Positions 24,161-33,991 of a stretch of DNA of 64,000 bases are shown piece by piece. This DNA comes from Rhizophlyctis rosea (taxonomy: Eukaryota; Chytridiomycota; Chytridiomycetes; Rhizophlyctidales; Rhizophlyctidaceae). Made by a program: the position numbers and the translations under genes. The stretch covers positions 19,149-83,148 of the forward strand of contig JADGJC010000179.1 in assembly GCA_027596075.1 (NCBI GenBank), read 5' to 3'. The notes below the pieces were generated by a model. It saw only the letters and a list, made by a program, of their open reading frames with translations, was not told the origin of the DNA and did not search any database. Numbering within the stretch: the first letter of the stretch is position 1; every line of letters begins with the position of its first letter.

Positions 24161-24796
24161 GTTCTATTTCTATGAGATATCGTCTATCACGATCTAGGAG
24201 GATGCCGCTAACTGCACAAGTTATCTGGTTGCGGGCCTTGTACAGAGGGCGACGGAAAGGTGGGGTTGTGACGGTCATTGTTCAATTTTATGTAGTATTG
24301 ACGTGAGCGGCGAAACAAGGGCGAGATCAAGGCCACGAAAGCCTCGACCGTTTTCAGAGAATATGGAACTCGCCAACTTTGACACTGCCATTGTTGGGGA
24401 AGTTTTGGCCCTTCCGCAATCGTTTTCACACTGAGTGGTCCGTTTGCGATTCCGTCGCCGTGGAGCAAATTGCAACATTGGTGTACAGGCGGCCCCGAAC
24501 TTCGAAGGGAAAGTGAAGTGGCTCTGCTTGTCATTTTCGTCTGCGGACCCGCCTGAGGAGCCAACCCGGAGCTATCGGAGGGTTGAAGGCCGAAGCGTGT
24601 GGCTTGGATCACTCAACCAGACATCACCGATGTGAAAAGTGTGGAAGCAGTACCTCCATCACTAATATCAGACCGGAAGGAAGCAAGATATATACCACCA
24701 ACTTTGTTGTTCCATACGGTAAGAAATCCCAAGATAGCACTCATGCACATCACAATTTTTCACTAGAGCAAACGCCATAAGCATCCTTTCTTCCAT
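24161..24796. other. Intergenic stretch, nothing recognised
   Basis: Between the PIG-L-like gene start and the F-box gene end, both on the minus strand. No open frame with gene-like features. Confidence 0.6.
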
Positions 24797-26395
24797 TCAG
24801 ATGAACAAACCTACGGTACTGCGCCCTTCCCAGTACCAGCGTCGCACCCCCGGTCTCCCCGTCCTCAAGCTCTTTTCATCCACCTCAAACTCCCTCACTT
24901 TCATGAACCACCCGCCTTGCGACATACTTCTCCCACCCGCCATCACAGGAGCCCGCAAAACCCTCCAGATCTTCCGAAACACATCAAAATAATAAACTCC
25001 CCCCTCCCTTCCTGAATTTGTTCCTACCAGCGTCCCGTCATTCAACATGCGCAGCGCAGTCACGCATGGTGGGATGGGAAATTGTCCAACTTCCTGCAAA
25101 TTCTTTAACCGGAAAATATGTAGTCGCATGTTCTTCTGGATGTGGCTGTGAGAACCATTGGTTGGTTTCGTACCGACGAGGAGGTGGCCCCGGGTGAGGA
25201 AAGCTTGTGTGAAGCGTCTTCCATTGAGTTGAAGTTCAGTGCTGGCGATGATGTCGAGGGGTTTTGATATGCGGGAGAGGGTGAAGAGTGGCTGCTCGTT
25301 GTTGCTGATTGGGTTGCGGTTGCCCCGTTTACATTGAACGAGCAAGCTTTCATTGTGAAGCCAGGGTTCTGATACGGGAGCGGAAGCATCGGTATAGGTG
25401 GGAGATATAATTTGGACAGTGTTGGTTTGGACGGTGGTGAGCCACTTTCTGTTGGGGATGATCGCGGTTGGGCCTACAATGCTTGCTGGGTGTGAGGGGT
25501 TGTGATGCTGATCCAGGCTTGGCCAGTCCCAGTCGGCTGGGTATGGTTCCGGTGGCACATCGGTGTGTGTGGCATGATCACTAGAGTGGGGGACGGTTTC
25601 GACAGTGATGGAGTAATCTGGCGGTTTTTGACAGAGGATGCGGCTTGTTAGACGGGTGTAGCATGCATGGAGAGGTAGATGAGGCAGAGTAATGCTTCTT
25701 GGGGGCAGGTCGGTGTGATGACGATCGAAGACCGGTAGTAAGATTGCATCAGAAAGCTTGCGAACAATTACACGTCCATCTGGAAAGGTAGCGACGACTT
25801 CATTTTGATCATCAATGATGTCTACCAAATCCGTTAAGACCTCTCTCCCGTTATGGACTCTGGTTCTGCTGATGGGTCCGGCTTTGGCTCGTTGCAGTGC
25901 CATTTTGTTGGTGTGAGCCTTGAACAGATTTGGCTGCCTCTCGACTGGAGAAAGTGACACCTCCTCGCCTTCCTCCTTCTCACTATCATCAAATAATTCA
26001 TCCCCGCTCAAAACTATTTCTTCCTCCTCCTTATCTTTCTCCTCCGTTACTCCCCACCCAACCTCCCACACGACTACATCCAGAGCAACTTCACGCCAAT
26101 TCTCTTTTCCGTATAGAATGGGCACACACCCTTCTGGAAAGAGATCTGTAACTTTGCACTTCCAGATGTCGTTTGTGTGAGACCGGCTTATGTTGCACCA
26201 GAGGTGGCATACACGTTCCAAGGTAAGTAGGGTTGGAATAGGGGCGTATGGGAAGATTGTGAGGAGAATTTCAGTGGTAGATAGAGCAACGGCGGAGGAA
26301 GTGAGGTGGGCTGACGACATTTGTGGTATTGTGTATCGTCTCCGTTGAGGATAGGCGAGTAGTTCTGCTTTTGGTTGAAATTTGGCACGTTGCAT
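24797..26395 (-). CDS. F-box protein with WD/propeller-like C-terminal part, 532 aa
   Basis: Substrate-recognition subunit candidate of an SCF ubiquitin ligase. Single exon from ATG 26395. The F-box is near residues 37-82: LSTTEILLTIFPYAPIPTLL, TLERVCHLWCNISRSH, DIWKCKV. An acidic linker (EEKDKEEEEIVLSGDE) follows. The rest, about 200-532, has scattered beta-rich segments such as GRVIVRKLSD, KWLTTVQTNTVQII and TALRMLNDGTLVGTNSG that suggest a degenerate propeller, but no clear WD signatures. It shares a 132-base intergenic region with the divergent cobalamin-binding-like gene. No specific orthologue recognised. Confidence 0.8.
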   Translation of the reverse strand: MQRAKFQPKAELLAYPQRRRYTIPQMSSAHLTSSAVALSTTEILLTIFPYAPIPTLLTLERVCHLWCNISRSHTNDIWKCKVTDLFPEGCVPILYGKENWREVALDVVVWEVGWGVTEEKDKEEEEIVLSGDELFDDSEKEEGEEVSLSPVERQPNLFKAHTNKMALQRAKAGPISRTRVHNGREVLTDLVDIIDDQNEVVATFPDGRVIVRKLSDAILLPVFDRHHTDLPPRSITLPHLPLHACYTRLTSRILCQKPPDYSITVETVPHSSDHATHTDVPPEPYPADWDWPSLDQHHNPSHPASIVGPTAIIPNRKWLTTVQTNTVQIISPTYTDASAPVSEPWLHNESLLVQCKRGNRNPISNNEQPLFTLSRISKPLDIIASTELQLNGRRFTQAFLTRGHLLVGTKPTNGSHSHIQKNMRLHIFRLKNLQEVGQFPIPPCVTALRMLNDGTLVGTNSGREGGVYYFDVFRKIWRVLRAPVMAGGRSMSQGGWFMKVREFEVDEKSLRTGRPGVRRWYWEGRSTVGLFI

Positions 26396-26527
26396 GAGAG
26401 AGGTGGAAGAATGGTGGTCTCCTGCTGCAGGTGGCTTTCAGCACACGAATCTTGAATTTTTGACCAGCAAACTCCTTCAGTTCGCTCCTTTTCTCCTCCC
26501 GTCGAGCTGAACAACAAATCTATAACT
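26396..26527. promoter_or_regulatory. Shared divergent promoter region, F-box gene and BtuF-like gene
   Basis: The two ATGs stand 132 bases apart on opposite strands, so both promoters and 5' UTRs must fit here. No TATA box is obvious. Confidence 0.5.
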
Positions 26528-27739
26528 ATGTCGCAACAATCACCCGAAGCTATAACCCGTGTGGTCTCCCTCCTCCCCTCCGCCACAGAAATGCTATGCA
26601 TAATTGGCGGAGAACACATGCTCATTGGGCGTAACCATGAGGTACGTCTCGTGCTCTCCAAGTTCCAAAACCGCAACGGCAAAGTCGGCAAACTTACACT
26701 CCTAAATTCAACCAGGACGACTACCCGCCAACAATTACCGACCGTCCCATTCTCACTGGCCAAAAGACAGTCTTTACCACAGCTGCAGATGTTGACCGCC
26801 AAGTCACTGAAGCTATGTCCCAAGGCCAGAGCCTGTACACACTTGACGAGAAACTCTTGAAAGAATTAGACCCACAAGTTATCCTGACTCAGGATATTTG
26901 TAAAGTCTGCGCTATAGATCTTGTGACAGGTACCTTGTACATCTGCCCTCGACCCTTACACCCAAACTCACGCACTCGCACTCAATATTATCCTGCTCAC
27001 CATCACCACAGTCGAACGCATAGCCTTGCAAATGAGCCCCACCCCCACCATTGTATCACTCAACCCACTCAATCTCGAAGACGTCCTCACAAACATTGCT
27101 CAAGTGGGGAAAGCTGTGAACATGGAAGAAGCTGCCGCCAAGACCATACAATCCCTGCAAGACCGCATTGCCAAAGCCACAGCACAGGGTAACGAATTCC
27201 TAGCTGCCAACGGTGGTGTCCGCAAAAATGTTGCATTCATCGAATGGTGTGATCCGGTTTACCCCGGTGGTCACTGGTGAGGAGTGAAAGTTTAATGTCT
27301 GCCTCTTTCCAACCGTTCTCAGTAGAATCCTAACCAAGTAAACAATCTCCCTCAATAAACAAACAAAACCAGGACACCCCAACTAATCCACCTAGCAGGC
27401 GGCTCCCACCCCATAGCCCCCTCCTCCGGCTCCGGCGCCGGCCCCTCAGTCCGCACACCCGCCCAACAACTCGTTGATCTAAAACCCGAACTCATCATTG
27501 TCTGTCCGTGTGGTCTCAACATGGCCGACACCCGTAAAGAAGTCACCCTAATCCAAGACAGAGACTGGTGGAAGAAAGTCACAAAAACCTGTGAACGGGT
27601 AGTATTGGTCGATGGAAACCAGATGTTTAATCGGCCTGGTCCAAGGCTGGTGGATTGTTTGGAGTTTTTGGTGGGGTGGATGTGGGGGAGGGAGGAGTTG
27701 ATTCCGAGGGATTTTCCGTATGAGGAGTGGAAGGTTTGA
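26528..27739 (+). CDS. BtuF-like helical-backbone metal/cobalamin receptor family protein, 319 aa
   Basis: Resembles bacterial ABC-transporter substrate-binding proteins for cobalamin or chelated iron, here without signal peptide or transmembrane segment, so probably cytosolic. Exons 26528-26641, 26716-26929, 27012-27276, 27373-27739; 320 codons. Family landmarks: RVVSLLPSATEMLCIIGGEH at the N-terminus, LDPQVILTQDICKVCA (residues about 90-105), FIEWCDPVYPGGHWTPQLI and HLAGG (about 190-210), LKPELIIVCPCGLNMADTR (about 235-255). Such proteins occur in many eukaryotes and are generally ascribed to bacterial ancestry. The ligand is not deducible. Confidence 0.85.
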
Positions 27740-27966
27740 TGGTGGTGAGGGGTTTGGGCTGGAATAGATTTGTGTAGTGTATATAAGACGACCGCCATGC
27801 AGATTTTTCAAATTGATAGACCTTGAATGGTATTTGTAAATACAATATATTACACCAGCGGCATAAGTGGCTATGATTGTACAGAAGGAAAAGAAAGAGT
27901 AATTTACACTACCATAACACTACGGTAGGATCTTTAAAGTGCGATTGGGCGACTGCATGACTACTT

Positions 27967-29209
27967 TCACTGGGTGTCAACAAACTTTGTGATTTCTGTA
28001 GTGATAGCAAAACCGCCGTTAGTCAAAGTTCCTGCCCAACAAACAAACGATAACGCAATACTCACTATCAATAACCCCCATATAAGCCCCATACGCCGGC
28101 GAATCCTGATACTGATCCAAAAAGCTCTCCCCCAAATCACAGCTCTTCCCAATCCTTGGATCCAACGGAATAGCACCCAAAAATGGCACCCCAACATCAT
28201 CGCACATCTTCTTCGCCCCGCCCGTCGTAGGCGCAAAGATGACACTCTCCTTCGTACACTTTGGACAGACGAAGCCCGACATATTTTCCACGACGCCGAT
28301 GATGGGGATGCCGACTTTTTTGCAGAAGTTGAGTTCTTTGCGGACGTCTTGGAGGGAGACTTCTTGGGGCGTTGTTATTACTACTGCGCCGGTGATTTGG
28401 GTTTCTTTTAGGTATTGGACTACGGAGAGGTGTTCGTCGGATGTTCCTGGGGGTGTGTCGACGAGGAGGTAGTCTAGGTCTCCCCAGTCTACGTCTTTGA
28501 GGAATTGTTTGATCATGCCTGGTGAAGAATGCAAATGGGAAATTAAAATCAATGCTTCTAGAGTCGACATCCAGCCCCAGAAAGGAAAGCCAAGAGAAAC
28601 ACACCATTCTTCTTAGCCCCTCTCCAAATGACCGCATCATCCTGATTCTGCAACATAAACCCAACCGACATGACCGCCAAATTGTCGTTGACATACACCG
28701 GGGCCCACCCGGTGCTGCTCTGACGAATTTGCTCTTCCTCCAAGCCCGTCATTTTGGGAAGAGAAGGTCCACAGATATCTACGTCCATGATTCCAACTTG
28801 AACGTTTTCGTCGAAGGAGAGAGCGAAGGCAAGGTTGGTCGTGAAAGTGCTTTTGCCGACACCGCCCTTGCCAGAGAGAACGAGGATTTTGTGTTTGACG
28901 TTGGAAAGACGGGATGTTATGATGGGTATTGCTGTGTGGAAAGACTGCGTGAATTTCGAGCTTGAGTAAAGACTCGCGGTCATACGTCCATACCTGGGTC
29001 AGGCCCCTTTGGTCCAGAAGCACAAACAGCCTGATTCGGACATCCTGCACAAGAGTCGGCTACAGAGTGGTGAGGACTTGCGTTAGTTTACGAAGAATAA
29101 GGAATGTGCTGAGGCGAGTTGATGTTTGTTTACCTTTCCCAGCCTGCTCGCTCTCAGTCCCTGGGCAGTGCTCAGGGGCATTAGCGGGAACGTCCTCCGC
29201 GGCGGGCAT
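27967..29209 (-). CDS. NBP35: Cytosolic Fe-S cluster assembly scaffold NBP35, 316 aa
   Basis: P-loop ATPase scaffold of the cytosolic iron-sulfur assembly (CIA) pathway, acting as a complex with Cfd1. Exons (minus): 29209-29134, 29059-28994, 28931-28605, 28518-28066, 27995-27967; 317 codons. The N-terminal ferredoxin-like cysteines Cys15, Cys29, Cys32 and Cys38 have the C-x13-C-x2-C-x5-C spacing that separates NBP35 from Cfd1. The P-loop GKGGVGKS is at 68-75. Later motifs are [25 protein letters not shown] and the bridging [12 protein letters not shown] with its C-x2-C pair. The last exon codes only nine residues. ATG 29209 is chosen because the upstream frame starts only at TTG. Confidence 0.93.
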
Positions 29210-30057
29210 AGTATTTGCGAGATGTACGGATATGGAAATTGGTCCAGACAAAGTTATTTGCTGTATCCACAGCTTCAAAGCAGGGCTGCTAAGAGTTTGT
29301 TATAAAATGTGGTGGTGGCAGTCGTAAATGGAGGGTTGAAAAGTAGGAGGAAGTTGACCTCAAATTTTAGGAGGGATTCGAAATGCAGGCCTTTGAAATG
29401 CCACATGATAACCCAAATGCGCCACGGGGGGGAAACATTACGAGGTGTTCGTGTAAGCAAGCTATTTTTGGCCCCAAGGGTCTTTCCAAGGGGTTTTCCT
29501 AACCGATATTTCCAGGAAGCCAGCCTTTTATCCTAATGCATGCTCAAGCATATATCAGCCGTTCTCACTTTAAACTGTATCGATGCAACAATTATACTAC
29601 ACATGGAGGAATCGACCAAAAATCTCACATTCTGAGATCTGCCAATTCATATCGGCCTGATGGGGAGTATGGCAGAAGTCGCCACCGATCATTGAATGCC
29701 AGAAACAACTATGACACATTCCAAAGGGATCGTAGGGGGTGAAGCTCCGATCTAGCACCCGAAAAAGGCCATGATCAATCCATCCTTAGATCCCGAAATC
29801 ACGGAAAGTGGGGACAGATTCAATATGCCGCCATCCAGCAGGTCCAAAACTGGCCTCCCAATGTGATGATGACGATCCGAACCAGTCATGAATTTTCTAT
29901 CAATGGGGGGTAACCGCAGGGCCTCTTGACCAGCAAGAGGTTCACAAACTTTGACCATTTCACCTTTTTATCATACGCAACTGCTTCCTTTTGTATTGAA
30001 TCGCACTTTCCACTGCCCCTTCCACCAACCTCAATACCAACACACTCATCAGCTCCC
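29210..30057. other. Intergenic region, nothing recognised
   Basis: Divergent spacer between NBP35 and the 7-TM gene. No ORF, RNA gene or repeat is supported. Confidence 0.6.
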
Positions 30058-31322
30058 ATGGCTCCATCCATCCTCTTTGCAGGTGTACAAACATCCCTAC
30101 AATCAAGCGTCAATGACCTCCTCCTATCCTTCCACATCCCCGGCTCATACGCAGCACCCGCCTCCGCACAATTCTCCGCCGGATTCGTAAACGCCCTCGA
30201 ACCCGCCATCGAACTTCAATTCGCCAACCTTTTCGTCCATGCCATGATCATCATTCTCGCTCTTGGTGGCTTGATAATGTGGTTGCTAGCTACGATCCGC
30301 ATCCAAAATATACGAACGGTATCAATGATCCTTGGGAGCTTGTCATTGCTTATTGTGGAGTGCCTGATGTCGGCATTTATCTTTGGGACGATAACGAACG
30401 TTCGATCGGGATTTGAAGCACTCTTAGTATTTTCTATCGCGGTCCCAACATTCTTGTGCATTAGTACAGTAGCGAGATCGCTCACCATCGTTACCCATCC
30501 GAAGAAGAAGATGGTGCTTTGGGGATTGATTGGTCTCTTGACGGTGTTGATCATCATTTTTATTGTAATGGCGGAACGGTCTGTCGAATTTTCCAACTAC
30601 AACATGTAAGTTACTGAGGCGTTGGACAGTCATGGCTTGTTTGGTTCAGTATCCAGAGGTTAACATGTTTTATTTAGACCCCCGTGGGTGCGATACATCA
30701 GTGTTGTGCTGCCCGTCATTCACATCACCTTCGCGTTTGGAATCTTTGGTCTGACGTTGCTGAAGCATGTGCATAAAATGGCAGGAATCAGTAACATCGG
30801 ATCAAGAACCACAAGGATGGTAAGAGACAGCATCCGTGTTGGTGTTCGATTATCTCACACAATCATCTGATTCATGAATTCTTACAATTATTGGACAGCT
30901 GGCGATAGCGAGCAACGTTTGCGCAATACTGACGACATTGATGTGGATTGGATACATGGTTATCCAAATCATTTCGGTACGGTCAAATGCAATTGTTGAA
31001 ATATAAAAAGCTGACAGAATCCTTACTTCACCTTTTGACACCCCTGCAGGCTACAAATACTACCCACTTCGTGTACGCAAACCTCTTCATTTCTATGATA
31101 CCCCTCATCGAATTTATCAACGACAATTCAATCTCTATCATTCGAGTGTTCTTCCCAAGCTGGGTGGCCCCAGTCACGAGGATTACTGGAGCCCAGTCAA
31201 TCTTTGCGGAGACCGGACCGACTGGTGCGGAGAGCGTTGTCCCGAGGACTGCAGATAGTATGATACTACATAAAAGCGTGGATGCAGATTTGCACGTAAA
31301 CAAGTCGAGTAATGCTGTATAG
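30058..31322 (+). CDS. Seven-transmembrane protein of unknown family, 346 aa
   Basis: Exons 30058-30605, 30678-30819, 30899-30976, 31050-31322; 347 codons in frame. After a roughly 60-residue N-terminal segment there are seven hydrophobic helices: MIIILALGGLIMWLLA, ILGSLSLLIVECLMSAFIFG, LLVFSIAVPTFLCIST, LWGLIGLLTVLIIIFIVMA, VVLPVIHITFAFGIFGLTLL, NVCAILTTLMWIGYMVIQII and ANLFISMIPLIEFI. The C-terminal tail is about 65 residues. The topology is that of GPCR-like receptors, but no DRY, NPxxY or other class signature is visible, so no family is assigned. ATG 30058 is preferred because the preceding frame is UTR-like and would mask the topology. Confidence 0.75.
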
Positions 31323-31879
31323 ATTAGCTTAGAAGAGGTGCGCTAGTAGCATGGAAGTGCGGAGCTTATACATAGTTGATTGGTTTGTGATGCTTATGTA
31401 GTCATAATGATGTGCGCCTCTGCATCTTCATTAAACTTGTGTAGGGAGGACGGTTTGTTTACATGTATGCAATGTGACATTTGTGTGAGATGCTGCTGGC
31501 AAGCGTTAAGACTGAGTCGACCTACTGTGCTAGCGCCCCCATATATCCATGACGGCTTCTATCGTTTAACTTCGTTTCCGTTGTAGTTGTAGGGAGAAAC
31601 CAGGAATCCTTCAGAATCAGGGTCCATTGCAAGTTTGCAGAAGTTTGTGCCACCAAAGGTACCCACGCCGCCACCATTGCTGCGCCACATCATGATTTCA
31701 AACTGGGGGACTGGGATTGCAACTTTTGCCATTTCAATTCCGCAGCTGCTCAAGTCACAAGTGGCTATTGTTATCCTCCTTCCTCTCTCTCCATCCTTTC
31801 CCACGGACAGGCAGCCGCTAGTCTCTAGCGTTACCTCCCCCTCACCACTACTCTTTTCGCATAGTCGAGCAACGTGCAA
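31323..31879. other. Intergenic region before NAR1
   Basis: Contains the 3' flank of the 7-TM gene and the upstream region of NAR1. No gene recognised; an open frame on the minus strand at 31559-31879 has no gene-like features. Confidence 0.5.
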
Positions 31880-33747
31880 ATGGCTTTCTCGGGAGCGGTC
31901 ATGCTGGGCGGAGACGCTTTGGACGACTTTATCACTCCCGGCGTCGCATGCATAAAGCCTGTGGAAAGCGGCGTGACAGGAAGTTCAAATGCCAACGTAA
32001 GTGTTGCATATCATGAGCAGTGCTCTTGAACGCGAACACAGTTTGCTCACTCCGTTTACCTGATGCAGAGTGAAATTCGGGTTGGAAACTCGGGGGACGT
32101 GTATGAAGTAACACACGACGGCGCGGAGCAGAAGTTGGCGAAGGCTTCTATCACTTTAAACGACTGTCTGGCTTGCAGGTAGCTTCCCGTAGTCTTACGC
32201 CTCGCCGGCTGGGGCAAAGTGCTTATATACCTTGTTTGCAGTGGTTGCATTACATCGGCCGAGAGTGTGTTAGTTACAATGCAAAGCCAACACGAACTGT
32301 ACAAAGTTCTGGAATCAAATCGGATGGCACAGGCGGTATGTTGATCATCATTACAGAAAGAATGATGGAGTAGTTAGTTCATTCATCTTACGGACATTGC
32401 AGGAGGGAAGAACCGCAGACTACCGAACCATAATCATATCCATATCCCCACAATCCCGCGCCTCCTTCGCAGCAAAGTACGGCCTAACACCCCTCCAAAT
32501 CCACAAACGTCTCCTCTACTTCTTCAAACAAACTATTGGCGCCCACTACGTCTTCGACACCGCATTCTCCCGCGACTTCTCACTCATTGAATCCGCCAAG
32601 GAGTTCGTCCGGCGATACCGCCAACATCAACAAAGCGGGGGCGTACTCCCAATGCTAGCATCTGCATGTCCCGGTTGGATTTGTTACGCAGAAAAAACCC
32701 ACGATCACATTATCCCCCACATCGATTCTACGAAATCACCACAACAAGTCATGGGATCGCTAGTGAAAGATTACTTTGGCTCTCACCTAGGCCTGACACC
32801 TGACAAAATCTACCACGTGGCCGTTATGCCCTGCTACGACAAGAAGCTCGAAGCATCTCGTAAAGATTTCTACAGCGACATATATTCCACTCGGGACGTA
32901 GACTGTGTCATTACCACCGGCGAAGTAGAAAAAATGTTTGGCGAACAGGGCGTACGGCTCCTCGAAGCTCCTGAACTCGACGTCGACTCTCTCTTCACAA
33001 AAGCCGTTGTCTCACCACTCCCCGATGGCACCGACGGCGCCATGCTCGCCGGAACGGAAGGCTCCTCTTCGGGCGGATACCTTTCCTACATCTTCCGCTA
33101 CGCCGCATGGGAACTCTTCGGCGTCCGTCTCACACTGGAAGACATCGAACTAGGCCGTAATGGCGTAGAACTAAGACAAGGCCGAAACAACGACTTCAAA
33201 GAAGTCATCCTCCACCATCCCACTAACGGTCCCGTCCTAAAATTCGCCGCGTCATACGGCTTCCGTAACATCCAAAACCTAGTACGGAAATACAATCCGA
33301 CGAAACCAGTAGTGTCGAGTCGACGACAGAGGGGCGGGACGGCGCAGTCGGAGTATCATTTTGTGGAGGTTATGGCGTGTCCTAGTGGGTGTATTAATGG
33401 TGGGGGGCAATTGAAGCCCGAGAGTGTTGGGGGTGTTGAGGGGATGGCGAGTCGGGACCATTTGGCGAGGGTTGAGGAGGCGTATCAGTGGGTTGGGCAG
33501 AAGGGTGGGGTGCAGTTTCCGGAGGCGAATCCGGCCATTGCGACGTTGTATAGGTGAGTTGGACGAGTTTGATGGGACCGTTCAGCGTGGGTGCGGGGAA
33601 GTTGCTCGGGCTCATATTGAACCTCGCGTTTTTGTTTACAGGGACTGGCTGGGCGGCGAGGATACACTCAAAGCGCAAGAAATGCTTCATACGCAGTATC
33701 ACGCGGTGGAGAAGAACAACACGAGCGGGTTGACTGTGAAGTGGTGA
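31880..33747 (+). CDS. NAR1: Cytosolic Fe-S assembly factor NAR1 (iron-only-hydrogenase-like), 525 aa
   Basis: CIA-pathway adaptor that passes clusters from the Nbp35-Cfd1 scaffold to the targeting complex. Exons 31880-31996, 32069-32178, 32242-32335, 32403-33553, 33642-33747; 526 codons. The N-terminal cluster ligands are Cys24, Cys72, Cys75 and Cys78 ([15 protein letters not shown]). The H-cluster-like ligands sit in [26 protein letters not shown] and [15 protein letters not shown]. The C-terminus ends in a Trp (LTVKW), as expected for CIA clients and adaptors that dock by a terminal aromatic residue. All four introns sit between or inside conserved blocks and preserve phase. Confidence 0.95.
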
Positions 33748-33991
33748 TCTATCGGCCCTTAGCTTCTTGCTCCGTCAGTCAAGCTTGCCCCCCGAAACAC
33801 ACCATCTTACACCATCATCACAACCTCCATCATTACAACCTCCTTCAATATCTGCCTTGCAAACAACCCAAACAAGTAGTGTAAATGCGTAAAGTAATCC
33901 TAGATTTGTTGTACATATGTTACAGAATATGATCTTTTGTTCTGGCTTCCGAGCTAATTTACATGGTGTTCGAGGAGACTTCGAATCACGT

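Noticed and set aside
29060..29278. N-terminal extension of NBP35 to 29278
   Set aside because: Starts at TTG; ATG 29209 gives the expected short N-terminus before the first cluster cysteine.
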